Shown one piece after another: positions 17,185 through 26,135 of a DNA stretch of 64,000 bases; the first letter of the stretch is position 1, and each line of letters starts with the position of its first letter. The stretch comes from Flavipsychrobacter sp964461535 (GTDB taxonomy: Bacteria; Bacteroidota; Bacteroidia; Chitinophagales; Chitinophagaceae). A model generated the notes under the pieces. The model saw only the letters and a list, made by a program, of their open reading frames with translations. It made no database searches and had not been told where the DNA came from. The translations under genes were made by a program, and so were the position numbers. Where the stretch lies: the NCBI GenBank assembly GCA_964461535.1, contig CAYWUY010000005.1:33128-97127 (forward strand). The letters run 5' to 3'.

Positions 17185-18855
17185 TTAGTTGTTGAGCATT
17201 ATTTGATGAGCTTGCTTATAGCCTTTCTCATCTGTAAGTATCAATTGGTACACACCAGAAGGTAAAGAACTAATATCTATGCTTTGTTCGTTATTGTTTT
17301 TAACTTCTTTATTGAGTACTGTTTGTCCTAAAGCGTTTACAACTGCTATTGAGAAGTTGTTGCTATTGCTACCCATATTTATGTTCAGCATACCGGTAGT
17401 AGGGTTAGGGAATATTTTAGCCGTATAAGCGTGAACATCATTTACATCCAATAGAGAAATGTATATAATGTTAGATACACCAGAAAAACAGTCAACACTA
17501 TCTCTATAACAATAGTAGTAGCCTGGCTCGCCAGGGTGGTAAGTGTCGCCCGTAGCTCCAGGTACTGGACTAGCACCTGCATATGCATTTACTGTGTTTC
17601 TATACCATACATAATTAGAACCTGTCAGGTTACCTATAAGACTAGTACCTACTAGAGATACTACTGGAGTTAGAGGAATAGGATTTCTGATCATTACAGT
17701 AGCCGGAACACGAATAGTATCTTGTGTATAGCAGCCACCATCGGTAGCATATACAACAAATGATACTGAATCTAAAGTTCTAAGCGTATCTAATGCAGGA
17801 TAAATGCTAGTGCCAGATAATACTAATGTATTATTTACGTACCAAGCAAGATTAGGAGCAGTGCCAAATGTGTCAAACACAGCTCTGAAGGTAACCATAG
17901 AATCGGCGCAGCCCGGGTTAGAGCCCATTATAAGCTCGGTATAAGCATAAGTACCAAATACATGAAATACACTAAATACTAAAGTGTTGGAAGCTTGAAT
18001 TGGGTTTAGCACGCAAGTATCTGCTGTGCTGATAACACAATATACGCTATCGCCATCGCGAAGGCTATCTGTAATATAGGTGGCATTTATAGCACCAGGT
18101 ATAGCTACGCTATCTCTAAACCATTGGTAAGTAGGTATGGCATCAGTGCCATAGTCTAGTGCTGTAGCTACTAATGTATCTGAAAAACCTTGACACAAGC
18201 TAGTACGCGTAGCGCCTATACTTATAGTTTGCGTTAGACGTATGTGTGTAATGGGTATAATGTCGGAATAAACTGTGTCAACAGGTGCACAAGTAGAATT
18301 TGAAACCATACGACAAGTAATGCTGTCGCCATCATTAAATATTCTACGGAAAGTGCTGCTATCAGCTCCTAAAACTTCAACACCATCAATATACCATTGA
18401 TAAGTAGGGGTAGTTCCGCCATTTACCGGATATGCACTAAATTTTACCGGATGTCCCGCACAATCCGGGTTATTACCTTCTATAAGTGATATAATAACTC
18501 TTGCTGGTACTGTAGCAGCTCTATAAATAGTTATAGCATTAGAACGGCTGCTATCTGCTATACCAAAACTATTGGTAAAATATAACCAACAGTATACGCT
18601 ATCACCATCGTTAAGTGCTGTAGTTGTAAAGGTGTCAAGAGTAATACCCGTAAATACACCGTTAGCATACCAGCGGTAGTTGAGTCCGGTGAAGGTATCA
18701 CTTGTAATTTGTGATGAAAAAACCAACTGGCTACCTATACAAGTAGTATCGGTATAGGGTGGTATAGAAATGGTAATACTGTCACGAACCTGTGCGTGGG
18801 CTATAGATTGTAGTCCGAAAAACAATAAAAAGGCAAGCGTAAGTTTACGTATCAT
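17185..18855 (-). CDS. T9SS type A cargo with Ig-like/PKD-like repeats
   Basis: 556 residues: signal peptide (1-21), then several modules of about 90 residues with a recurring signature (YRWYANGVFTG ... DGDSVYCWL; YQWYIDGVEVL ... DGDSITCRM; YQWFRDSVAIPG ... DGDSVYCVI), then a type A sorting domain (AKIFPNPTTGMLNINM, ALGQTVL, SGVYQLIL). This is a surface or secreted adhesin-like architecture without a recognisable enzyme domain. The same GDS-x-x-C repeat type reappears in the NHL/Ig-like protein at 40-43 kb. Confidence 0.87.
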   Translation of the reverse strand: MIRKLTLAFLLFFGLQSIAHAQVRDSITISIPPYTDTTCIGSQLVFSSQITSDTFTGLNYRWYANGVFTGITLDTFTTTALNDGDSVYCWLYFTNSFGIADSSRSNAITIYRAATVPARVIISLIEGNNPDCAGHPVKFSAYPVNGGTTPTYQWYIDGVEVLGADSSTFRRIFNDGDSITCRMVSNSTCAPVDTVYSDIIPITHIRLTQTISIGATRTSLCQGFSDTLVATALDYGTDAIPTYQWFRDSVAIPGAINATYITDSLRDGDSVYCVISTADTCVLNPIQASNTLVFSVFHVFGTYAYTELIMGSNPGCADSMVTFRAVFDTFGTAPNLAWYVNNTLVLSGTSIYPALDTLRTLDSVSFVVYATDGGCYTQDTIRVPATVMIRNPIPLTPVVSLVGTSLIGNLTGSNYVWYRNTVNAYAGASPVPGATGDTYHPGEPGYYYCYRDSVDCFSGVSNIIYISLLDVNDVHAYTAKIFPNPTTGMLNINMGSNSNNFSIAVVNALGQTVLNKEVKNNNEQSIDISSLPSGVYQLILTDEKGYKQAHQIMLNN

Positions 18856-19018
18856 ATTTATATAAATTTGCCACGACCCGCTAGGGCCAAAAGATGTTTG
18901 GTAAAAATAAGCATTCGTTACATAATGTGGAAACTATTGATAAAGGTTTTTTATTTTTGAGCTTAAAGCCCTATTTATAAGCCGGATAGAAAAATATTTT
19001 ATAAGAAATTAGAAAAAT
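18856..19018. other. Intergenic region upstream of rpmH
   Basis: AT-rich spacer between the divergent T9SS cargo gene and rpmH. Apart from the rpmH promoter at its right edge I see no further gene or structured RNA. Confidence 0.5.
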
Positions 19019-19049
19019 TTTGTTGATTCCATATTGTTAGTTACCTTTG
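19019..19049 (+). promoter_or_regulatory. Promoter of rpmH-rnpA-yidD
   Basis: TTTG (19019-19022), 19 bases, TACCTTTG (19042-19049): a consensus Bacteroidota housekeeping promoter, 37 bases before rpmH. Confidence 0.75.
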
Positions 19050-19086
19050 CACTCCTTTTAAAAAGAGTGTTTAAATAATTTAGAGT

Positions 19087-19242
19087 ATGAAACGTACATT
19101 CCAACCGCACCGCCGCCGCCGTAAATCGGTACATGGTTTCCGTAAGCGTATGCAAACGGCTAACGGACGTAAAGTATTGGCTTCTCGCCGCAAAAAAGGC
19201 CGTCATAAACTTACAGTTTCTAGCGAAAGCCGTCTTAAATAA
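19087..19242 (+). CDS. rpmH: 50S ribosomal protein L34
   Basis: 51 residues, MKRTFQPHRRRRKSVHGFR at the start and ASRRKKGRHKL near the end: the very basic L34 sequence. It is a structural component of the large ribosomal subunit. First gene of the widely conserved rpmH-rnpA-yidD order. Confidence 0.97.
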   Translation: MKRTFQPHRRRRKSVHGFRKRMQTANGRKVLASRRKKGRHKLTVSSESRLK

Positions 19243-19263
19243 TACTAATTAAATCTACTAGCC

Positions 19264-19680
19264 ATTCGTACTACTTTTAAAGTATATGAGCGGCTCAAGA
19301 GAGAGCAGCATATTAATACGCTTTTCCAGAATGGGAAAGCGTATTCTGTTTTTCCGTTACGTATCATATATCTTCCGGTTTTAAGACCTGCACCACCATC
19401 CTATCCTGCCATGGTGGGATTCTCTGTGCCTAAAAAGAAATTTAAACGTTCAGTAGACAGGCATCGTATACGCAGGCAGATGGTAGAGGCCTGGAGGCTA
19501 AATAAGCATAAATTATATGCTGTTGTGCCTCAGCATCTGCAGTTGCATATCTTCTTAATATTTACTGATAATAAATTGCCTGATTACGCTTCAGTAGAAC
19601 AGGCTATGCTTACTGCTATAGATAAAATGATGCATATAGTAGCACAATTACCTCCACAAGATAATTCAGTAGCTTTGTAG
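19264..19680 (+). CDS. rnpA: Ribonuclease P protein component, apparent ATT start
   Basis: The C-terminal part is clear RnpA: AMVGFSVPKKKFKRSVDRHR with the RNR-type motif (VDRHRIRRQMVEAW). The first ATG in frame (19411) would delete about 49 residues that belong to the RnpA core (YERLKREQHINTLFQNGKAYSVFPLRIIYL). The frame is open upstream only to a TAA at 19246, with no ATG, GTG or TTG in between. The ATT at 19264 gives I/M-RTTFKVYERLK, exactly where the family N terminus should be, and a 138-residue protein of normal length. Either ATT initiates or a base is wrong. The protein helps the P RNA mature tRNA 5' ends. Confidence 0.85.
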   Translation: MRTTFKVYERLKREQHINTLFQNGKAYSVFPLRIIYLPVLRPAPPSYPAMVGFSVPKKKFKRSVDRHRIRRQMVEAWRLNKHKLYAVVPQHLQLHIFLIFTDNKLPDYASVEQAMLTAIDKMMHIVAQLPPQDNSVAL

Positions 19681-19681
19681 C

Positions 19682-19906
19682 ATGTTTAAGAAGCTATTGG
19701 CAAATATTTTTATAGGCATCATAAAATTTTACCAATTGGCTATTTCCCCTTTTTTAGGTGCCAAGTGCCGTTATACGCCCAGCTGTAGTGCTTATGGGGT
19801 AGAGGCTATAAAAAAGCATGGTCCTATTAAAGGTTTTTGGTTGGCCTTAAAGCGTTTTGGTCGTTGTCATCCATGGGGTAGTAGCGGCTACGATCCGGTT
19901 CCTTAA
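19682..19906 (+). CDS. yidD: Membrane protein insertion efficiency factor YidD
   Basis: 74 residues: MFKKLLANIFIGIIKFYQLAISPFL, then the invariant Cys-containing motif CRYTPSCSAYGVEAIKKHG and a terminal HPWGSSGYDPVP. It assists YidC-dependent membrane insertion. Start codon lies one base after the rnpA stop, so translational coupling is likely. YidC itself is not adjacent. Confidence 0.95.
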   Translation: MFKKLLANIFIGIIKFYQLAISPFLGAKCRYTPSCSAYGVEAIKKHGPIKGFWLALKRFGRCHPWGSSGYDPVP

Positions 19907-19936
19907 TCTAAAAATCATTCTACTTACATTAATTAT

Positions 19937-20536
19937 ATGGTATATTCTTTTAAAGGCTTTGTGCCGGTTGTGCATCCAAGTTCTTATATACATCCTCAAG
20001 CGGCAGTAATAGGCAATGTTATAATAGGTAAAAATGTGTATGTTGGTCCGGGAGCGGCTATTCGTGGCGATTGGGGGGGCATAGTAATAGAAGATGGCTG
20101 CAACGTACAAGAAAATTGTACTATACACATGTTTCCTGGTGTAACCATAACACTACAAGAGGGGGCACATATAGGTCATGGTGCTATTGTGCATGGTGCC
20201 AATGTAGGTAAGAATGTACTGGTAGGCATGAATGCAGTATTGATGGATGAGGTAGTGATAGGCGATGAGTGTATAATAGGAGCTCTGGCATTTGTAGCAG
20301 CTAAAACGGTTATTCCACGCAGATCGTTGGTGGTAGGTAATCCTGCAAAGATTATAAAGGAAGTAAGCGACGATATGATAGCTTGGAAAACTAAGGGTAC
20401 ACAACTTTATCAAACCCTACCTGCCGACTGTTTTGAAAGTATGATAGCCTGCGAACCTTTAACAGAAATGCCTGCCGACAGACCATCTCAAGAGGTATTA
20501 TTTAATACTTGGGAGCAAATAAAAGGCAGTAAATAG
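19937..20536 (+). CDS. Gamma-carbonic-anhydrase-like hexapeptide-repeat protein (PaaY/CaiE type)
   Basis: 199 residues forming a left-handed beta-helix from hexapeptide repeats (AAVIGNVIIGKNVYVGPGAA ... GALAFVAAKTVIP). Candidate metal-binding His residues lie in CTIHMFPG and in HIGHGAIVHG, the positions used by gamma carbonic anhydrases. Length and layout are closer to PaaY/CaiE-type proteins, so it may be a thioesterase- or carbonic-anhydrase-like enzyme; the sequence does not decide. It starts 30 bases after yidD and may share its transcript. Confidence 0.85.
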   Translation: MVYSFKGFVPVVHPSSYIHPQAAVIGNVIIGKNVYVGPGAAIRGDWGGIVIEDGCNVQENCTIHMFPGVTITLQEGAHIGHGAIVHGANVGKNVLVGMNAVLMDEVVIGDECIIGALAFVAAKTVIPRRSLVVGNPAKIIKEVSDDMIAWKTKGTQLYQTLPADCFESMIACEPLTEMPADRPSQEVLFNTWEQIKGSK

Positions 20537-20562
20537 TTATTTAATAATATAAAAAGTCCTAA

Positions 20563-20597
20563 AATAAAATAAGCACCCAATGGGTGCTTATTTTATT
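20563..20597. terminator. Bidirectional intrinsic terminator
   Basis: AATAAAATAAGCACCC pairs with GGGTGCTTATTTTATT around a three-base loop; A/T-rich arms serve both the gamma-CA-like gene (plus) and the ArsR gene (minus). Confidence 0.75.
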
Positions 20598-20616
20598 CAT
20601 ATTGAAATAATATCAA

Positions 20617-20985
20617 TTAAGAGTTTGCATCTTCAGCGTGTACTAAATCATTTACGAATTTAGCAACAGAAGCTATACGAGCATGGTTTAATGCATAGTG
20701 AATGAATTTACCATCACGCTCAGTGATAACGATGTTAGCACGACGAAGGATAGCAAGGTGTTGAGAAGCAACTGACTGCTCTAAACGCAATTTTACATAT
20801 ATATCAGTAACATTCATGCGTTTGTTTTCTTCCAACAATTTTACAATTTGCTGGCGTAATTTGTGGTTGATAGCTCTTAAGGTCATAGCAGCATTTTTAA
20901 CTGCTACGTAATCTAATTTAATGTGTTCGTTTGAACCTTCGTTTTTGCGAATTACCAGAGTGTTTGCTGATACCGTCGTTTCCAT
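20617..20985 (-). CDS. ArsR/SmtB-type winged-helix transcriptional regulator, no metal-binding cysteines
   Basis: 122 residues with the ArsR helix-turn-helix (LRQQIVKLLEENKRMNVTDIY, LEQSVASQHLAILRRANIV) and the wing (TERDGKFIHYALN). It contains no cysteine at all, so it cannot use the classical ArsR/CadC thiol site. It may sense through His/Asp, or act without metal. No transporter or efflux gene is adjacent, so the target is unknown. A TATGTTTG -7 box lies upstream on the minus strand (21070-21063). Confidence 0.88.
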   Translation of the reverse strand: METTVSANTLVIRKNEGSNEHIKLDYVAVKNAAMTLRAINHKLRQQIVKLLEENKRMNVTDIYVKLRLEQSVASQHLAILRRANIVITERDGKFIHYALNHARIASVAKFVNDLVHAEDANS

Positions 20986-21177
20986 TAATTAAAATTTACT
21001 TGTTGTTAGATGATAATTACTACTAATTTGAAAGAATAGATATTCACTTATTGAATATTTTGCAAACATACGTAATTTGAAAGATATGTATGGTGATGAT
21101 ATTTATTAAAAGTGTTAATTCAGAGTTAAAATGATGCTGAATTGTTTATTTTAATTTTGTATTTTATTGGTAATCAA

Positions 21178-21846
21178 TTATTTATGAGTGTAAACTTGTT
21201 TAAGATAATCTGGTTCGGCTGTTGATAAATTTACACTTTGGTTACTAAAAAATGACTCTGATGCATATATTGCCCAGCTGTCTTGATCTATGTTAGTATT
21301 GTTTATTATTTCCATATTACGTATTTCTACGTGGGAAAAATACTGCGGCATTTCAGATGCCACTATTTTATAATGTTCTTCAGGTGAAATTATCTTATCT
21401 AGGTTGTTTTCTAACACTAACTGAGGTTCAAAAATCACTTCTCCATTTGGCTGTGTAATAGCTAGAAAGTACTCACCTTCACGTGCTTTTAATATAGATA
21501 CTATTTTTTTATTTGAATCGGCTGATTGCGAGCGGTTTTGATATGCTAAAATTAGCAATTTATTATGCATAAATAAGGGTATGTCTAGCGCATAACAAAT
21601 TCCCTTGGCTGTAGATAGGCCAATTCTTAGGCCGGTATATGATCCTGGCCCGGCGCATACCACTACTCCAGATAGTTCTTTTAGTTTTATTCCGGCATCT
21701 GTCAGCACTTGCTCTATCATTACGTTTATAGTAGCCGCATGATCACGTTTTTCTGCGTGTATTAGCGATGCTATTATTTTACTGTCGGCATTTATGCTAA
21801 CTGTACCAACCTCGCCAGAGGTATCTATATGTAAAAGGTATTTCAT
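21178..21846 (-). CDS. tsaB: tRNA threonylcarbamoyladenosine biosynthesis protein TsaB
   Basis: 222 residues with the ASKHA-fold start HIDTSGEVGTVSI and the TsaB-typical GPGSYTGLRIGLSTAKGICY segment (about 66-86). TsaB scaffolds TsaD/TsaE in making t6A37 on ANN-reading tRNAs. It is divergent from ridA with 42 bases between the starts. Confidence 0.95.
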   Translation of the reverse strand: MKYLLHIDTSGEVGTVSINADSKIIASLIHAEKRDHAATINVMIEQVLTDAGIKLKELSGVVVCAGPGSYTGLRIGLSTAKGICYALDIPLFMHNKLLILAYQNRSQSADSNKKIVSILKAREGEYFLAITQPNGEVIFEPQLVLENNLDKIISPEEHYKIVASEMPQYFSHVEIRNMEIINNTNIDQDSWAIYASESFFSNQSVNLSTAEPDYLKQVYTHK

Positions 21847-21875
21847 TTTATGATGTGCAAATGTACGGATGGTAT

Positions 21876-21883
21876 TACTTTTG
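21876..21883 (+). promoter_or_regulatory. -7 box of ridA, adjacent to the start codon
   Basis: TACTTTTG, a perfect TAnnTTTG, ends five bases before the ridA ATG at 21889, which would give a leaderless mRNA. No clear -33 box. Confidence 0.4.
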
Positions 21884-21888
21884 TGTAC

Positions 21889-22272
21889 ATGGAAAAAAAG
21901 ATAATTAATACTACGAATGCTCCTGCTCCTATAGGTCCGTATAATCAGGCGGTGTCTTATGGCAATATGTTGTTCATATCAGGTCAGATAGCGTTAGATG
22001 CAGCTACCGGCAATTTGGTGCAAGGTGATATAAAAGCAGAGACTGAACAGGTGATGAAAAATCTACAAGCCATATTAGCAGAGGCTGGCATGGATTTTAC
22101 TAATATTATTAAAACTACTATTTTCTTAATGGATATGAAGCAGTTTGCTGAGGTAAATGAGGTGTATGGCCGTTACTTTACCGATGCTACCGCACCAGCA
22201 AGGGAAACAGTGCAAGTAGCGGGTTTGCCTAGAGGAGTGCAAGTGGAAATAAGTATGGTAGCAGGTAAATAA
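21889..22272 (+). CDS. ridA: RidA family enamine/imine deaminase
   Basis: 127 residues from the internal ATG at 21889 (MEKKIINTTNAPAPIGPYNQ), which matches the family N terminus; the longer frame from 21850 adds a Cys-containing extension not found in the family and overlaps the promoter. The Rid signature (TAPARETVQVAGLPRGVQVEI with the conserved Arg) is present near 102-122. It hydrolyses reactive 2-aminoacrylate-type enamines produced by PLP enzymes. Confidence 0.95.
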   Translation: MEKKIINTTNAPAPIGPYNQAVSYGNMLFISGQIALDAATGNLVQGDIKAETEQVMKNLQAILAEAGMDFTNIIKTTIFLMDMKQFAEVNEVYGRYFTDATAPARETVQVAGLPRGVQVEISMVAGK

Positions 22273-22296
22273 GCTATTGGCTAGGTATTATTTATT

Positions 22297-22325
22297 TAGG
22301 AGGTGGTTATCTGCCTCCTATTTTT
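22297..22325 (+). terminator. Intrinsic terminator of ridA
   Basis: TAGGAGG (22297-22303) pairs with CCTCCTA (22314-22320), followed by five T residues. Confidence 0.65.
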
Positions 22326-22333
22326 ATTTTAAT

Positions 22334-22360
22334 AAAAAGGTCGCCCAGAAATGGGCGACC
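22334..22360 (-). terminator. Intrinsic terminator of the 22.4-kb coiled-coil gene
   Basis: Perfect 9-bp stem GGTCGCCCA / TGGGCGACC. On the minus strand it is followed by TTTTTATT. Confidence 0.75.
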
Positions 22361-22395
22361 ATACGCATACTATTCACTCACAAATAGCCAAAACT

Positions 22396-22779
22396 TTACA
22401 TCCATTTGGCGGCAAATCTGTTGAACTCGTGTCTTAGTTCATTGATTGCGTGCTCTTCTGTTTTTACTTGTGCGCCTAATTCATCATGAATGGCCACTAA
22501 GTTTTCGTCTACAAATCCAGCACTAGAGTTTTCAGCCTGATGTGATATCTTATTTACATTCTCACGAATATTGTGAGATAGTGTATCTATGGTGTCTTTT
22601 TTAATAATAAATTGATTTTCAAAATGTTCTACCTCTACCATTACTGATTTATCGGTATTCTTACCTGCCACTTCAGTAAGCCTATTCTTCATAATAGCTA
22701 TTTCCTGAGTATAAAACTCTAAACCACGCATCCAGTCATTGTGAAGGTTACTAAGGTGCTTAATGCTTACTTTATTCAT
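22396..22779 (-). CDS. Hypothetical small helical/coiled-coil protein
   Basis: 127 residues from the ATG at 22779 (MNKVSIKHLSNLHNDWMRGL). An upstream ATG at 22842 is possible but adds an odd N terminus. The protein is almost entirely charged helix (EFYTQEIAIMKNRLTEVAGKN, NQFIIKKDTIDTLSHNIRENV, ELGAQVKTEEHAINELRHEF) with no signal peptide or membrane segment and no Cys. I do not recognise the family. It has its own terminator. Confidence 0.72.
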   Translation of the reverse strand: MNKVSIKHLSNLHNDWMRGLEFYTQEIAIMKNRLTEVAGKNTDKSVMVEVEHFENQFIIKKDTIDTLSHNIRENVNKISHQAENSSAGFVDENLVAIHDELGAQVKTEEHAINELRHEFNRFAAKWM

Positions 22780-23053
22780 TTTGTTTGTTTTGATATTGCA
22801 AATGTATTTTGAAGCATAAGACCCCCAAATGACGTCCATCATTAAAAATGATGATTATACACCGTGTGGTTATATTCTTAATTGTTAATATGCGGTTAGG
22901 TGGTTAGTAGAATAAATTCTATAGACATTAAGTTGCTAATTGCCGTCTATATAACTCTATACGTATAGAATTAACTCTAATCGTTAGGCAAAAGCGTAAT
23001 TCTGTATTATATGTAGTGTAACTTCGCACATTGAACTCTAGAGATATTTTGGT

Positions 23054-26029
23054 ATGAAATATATATATATTCTTTTATTTGCTCTGTTACTTAGCGAAAG
23101 CAAAGCTGTAGCGCAATTTTCTGCTTCGCTATCAGGTTATCCTTTAGTTACTACAGGATGGACGGTAGGTGGAACGGCAACTACTATTGACAGTACTATT
23201 AGATTAACAACTACCAGTACTAGCCAAAGTGGTTATGTATATTATGGCACACCCATAAATCTTACATCTTGTTCTGAATTTACTGTTGATTTTGATTTTA
23301 GAGTGCAAGTAAGTTCGGCTTCTACTCCTGCAGATGGTATTGCGTTTTGGTATATCACTACTCCCCCGGTTGGTTTTACTCCAGGTGGAGGTATTGGTTT
23401 ACCTACATACCCAACCGGTATAGTGCTTATCATGGATACTTATGATAACGACGGTAACTTCAACAATCCGCTGGAAACATTAATGAGTTATACTGGTACT
23501 GCTGTTGGTTATACTGAAGGATCTGCCGTAGGTCGTTTAGGTAGTGTAGTGCCTAGTCAGTCTTTTATAACTAATGGTTTGTGGCACCATTGTAGATTAT
23601 TCTATTCTGCTGGCAATATATCAGTGTATTACGATTATAGCACTACAGCATCTATTACGGCTACCTATCCATTGTCTATGACGGGCTATTTTGGTTTTAG
23701 TGCCAGTACAGGTGCTGCATATAGTACGCAGAGCATTAAAAATGTGCACATCACTTCTCTTACTGCACCTTCTGCACCTTTAGCTGCCGATACCGTTGTA
23801 AATTATTGTCAGTATGCTACAGCTACTGCATTATCAGCTACCGGACCTGGTACAATTACTTGGTACGGAGATACTACAACGACAAGTGCATTAGCAGCAG
23901 CACCTACTCCTAATACATCGGTAGTAGGTAATACTATGTATTATGTGCGTCAAGTAGTAGGTGGTTGTATGAGTTCTTACGACTCTGTAAGTGTGAATGT
24001 TTATGCTAATCCTGCTATGCCTGATATAACAGGTATAACTAGTTATTGTCAAGGTGAAACATTTGTGCCTTTTAGTGTTACCGGCACAGGCACTACTTGG
24101 TATACTTCTGCTACTGGCGGCACTGGATCTGTAACTGCTCCCGTAGTGCCAACATCTACTCCTGGTGTTTATACATACTATGCAGCTGCATCATCCGGAC
24201 CTGCAGGCATGTGCCAAAGTGCCAGAGATTCAATAACTGTAGCCGTACATCCTACACCACTAGCCCCTACATTACTAACAGGACAGAGTGTATACTGCCA
24301 ATTCGATACGTTTGTCCCATTCACCGTTAGCGGTACTAATGTTCGTTGGTATACAGTACCTACAGGTGGCACTGCATCTTCAACGCCCCCTGTAATTAAT
24401 ACCTCTGTTGCTGGTACGTATAATTATTATGTATCTCAAACCGACAGTGGATGCGAAAGCCCAAGGCTGCATGTTCCGGTAGTTGTAAATGCTAAGCCAG
24501 CTATACCCGGTGTAAGTCCATTGGCTATCTGTCAGTATGCTACTGCGGCACCACTTACTGCCAGTGGGGTAGCACTTACATGGTATGGCCCTGGTGTCAC
24601 TACACCATATACTACTGCCCCTACACCTGATGTAACTACTGTTACAACACTAAACTACTATGTAACGCAAACAATAGCCGGATGTACAAGCGATAGTGCA
24701 AATCTTCCGGTGACTATAAAACCCAAACCAATTGCTCCTGCTGCCACTGATGTAGAGTATTGCCAATACTCAACTTCGTTACCACTTACTGCTACCGGTA
24801 GTAATTTATTATGGTATGTAGCGCCCACCGGTGGTGTGGGAGTCTCAGCGGCACCTGTACCTACTACGGGCACGCCAGGTGTGGCTACATGGTATGTATC
24901 TCAAACCATTTTAGGTTGTGAAAGTGATAGAAGTCCCCTGAACGTAAATACCATATTTGTTCCAGCATTCAATATTGCAGCTACTAAGTTTAATGTGTGT
25001 CAGTACGATACATTATCATTATGGTACAATAGCTTATCTACCGCTACGTTCTATACTTGGACGTTACCTAGCGGTACTGTTTATACATCAGGAACTACTA
25101 TGAATTCTGCTGCTGTTACCGGTATATTTAGCGGTGCTTCAGGTCCACAGCAAGTAATACTTACCGTTAGCGGGGTTACTGGCATATGTAGTGCTAGTGA
25201 TACTGTAATAGTAGATGTGGTTCCAGAGCCTCATGCACAACCATTGTTACCTGAAGGCGTATGTCTTGGAGATACTATTCTGGTAGGTTTAGTTGATAGA
25301 ACACCTAATGCAGATGACTTCACTTGGTCGTCAGATGGCGGTCCTTGGGCTAGTTCAAGTACTATGGAGATGGTAACAAACAACTCTAATAGTAGTGGCC
25401 CCTATAAAATTAGATACTTAACTACCGGCTTACATTTTATTAAGCTAATAACCTCTTCGAAAGAAGGGTGTTTCTCTCGTCCGGTATTAGATACTGTAAG
25501 AGTAAACGATGTACCATCGTCTGATTTTATATATCGTTCGCTAACGGGTAAACTTTGTTTAGAAGATAGCTTAGAGTTTATAGCCAATGTAAATGATAAT
25601 GGATATTTCTACCAGTGGTCGCCAAATCAGTATTTTGGTATCACAAATGTGGAATCAACATTTGGTAGGCCTAGTATTGAAAATGCTAGGGTAAGCCTTA
25701 CTGTAACCGATGGTTTTGGCTGTTATTCTACTACTACTAAGGCAATACCTGTACAGTCATGCTGTCGCATTTCAATGCCCAATGCATTTGCCCCTCAAGG
25801 TAAAAACAAACTATTTAGACCCGTATTTGAGGGCTTTCATCGCTTCCATGTTTTCCGTGTAGCAAACAGATGGGGACAAACCGTATTTGAGACTACCAAT
25901 AATGATGTGGCTTGGGACGGTACTTTTGGTGGAGAGCCACAAGATATGGGGGTATATTTTTATTATATAAAATACGACTGCGGAGGAGAAACGTTTGAAG
26001 AGACAGGAGATGTTACTTTAGTTAGATAA
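23054..26029 (+). CDS. T9SS type B cargo: lectin-like domain, five Ig-like repeats and gliding-motility C-terminal domain
   Basis: 991 residues. After the signal peptide (1-20) comes an L-type-lectin-like domain (about 25-235; FDFRVQVSSASTPADGIAFWY, VLIMDTYDNDGNFNNPL, with Asp/Asn positions typical of the metal site). About five repeats of 80-85 residues follow (YCQYATATALSATG, SYCQGETFVPFSVTG, VYCQFDTFVPFTVSG, AICQYATAAPLTASG, EYCQYSTSLPLTATG). The end is the type B/CHU sorting domain (MPNAFAPQGKNKLFRPV, ANRWGQTVFE, DMGVYFYYI). This suggests a glycan-binding surface adhesin. Tandem with a paralogue downstream. Confidence 0.9.
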   Translation: MKYIYILLFALLLSESKAVAQFSASLSGYPLVTTGWTVGGTATTIDSTIRLTTTSTSQSGYVYYGTPINLTSCSEFTVDFDFRVQVSSASTPADGIAFWYITTPPVGFTPGGGIGLPTYPTGIVLIMDTYDNDGNFNNPLETLMSYTGTAVGYTEGSAVGRLGSVVPSQSFITNGLWHHCRLFYSAGNISVYYDYSTTASITATYPLSMTGYFGFSASTGAAYSTQSIKNVHITSLTAPSAPLAADTVVNYCQYATATALSATGPGTITWYGDTTTTSALAAAPTPNTSVVGNTMYYVRQVVGGCMSSYDSVSVNVYANPAMPDITGITSYCQGETFVPFSVTGTGTTWYTSATGGTGSVTAPVVPTSTPGVYTYYAAASSGPAGMCQSARDSITVAVHPTPLAPTLLTGQSVYCQFDTFVPFTVSGTNVRWYTVPTGGTASSTPPVINTSVAGTYNYYVSQTDSGCESPRLHVPVVVNAKPAIPGVSPLAICQYATAAPLTASGVALTWYGPGVTTPYTTAPTPDVTTVTTLNYYVTQTIAGCTSDSANLPVTIKPKPIAPAATDVEYCQYSTSLPLTATGSNLLWYVAPTGGVGVSAAPVPTTGTPGVATWYVSQTILGCESDRSPLNVNTIFVPAFNIAATKFNVCQYDTLSLWYNSLSTATFYTWTLPSGTVYTSGTTMNSAAVTGIFSGASGPQQVILTVSGVTGICSASDTVIVDVVPEPHAQPLLPEGVCLGDTILVGLVDRTPNADDFTWSSDGGPWASSSTMEMVTNNSNSSGPYKIRYLTTGLHFIKLITSSKEGCFSRPVLDTVRVNDVPSSDFIYRSLTGKLCLEDSLEFIANVNDNGYFYQWSPNQYFGITNVESTFGRPSIENARVSLTVTDGFGCYSTTTKAIPVQSCCRISMPNAFAPQGKNKLFRPVFEGFHRFHVFRVANRWGQTVFETTNNDVAWDGTFGGEPQDMGVYFYYIKYDCGGETFEETGDVTLVR

Positions 26030-26057
26030 CATTTAGCAGTTTGTTTATAAAAAGATA

Positions 26058-26091
26058 TAACACCAAATAGTAATAATGCTGTTTGGTGTTA
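26058..26091 (+). terminator. Weak terminator-like hairpin between the two adhesin genes
   Basis: TAACACCAAA (26058-26067) pairs with TTTGGTGTTA (26082-26091) around 14 bases; only a short T-run follows. Confidence 0.45.
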
Positions 26092-26135
26092 CTACTTTTA
26101 CAATCAAATACTTGTTAGTTATAAAAAACTATTAC

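Noticed and set aside
19411..19680. rnpA starting at the first ATG
   Set aside because: It would remove a conserved part of the RnpA fold that is present in frame upstream.
21850..21888. Extended ridA N terminus (MMCKCTDGITFVY)
   Set aside because: RidA proteins start at the position of the second ATG, and the extension overlaps the -7 box.
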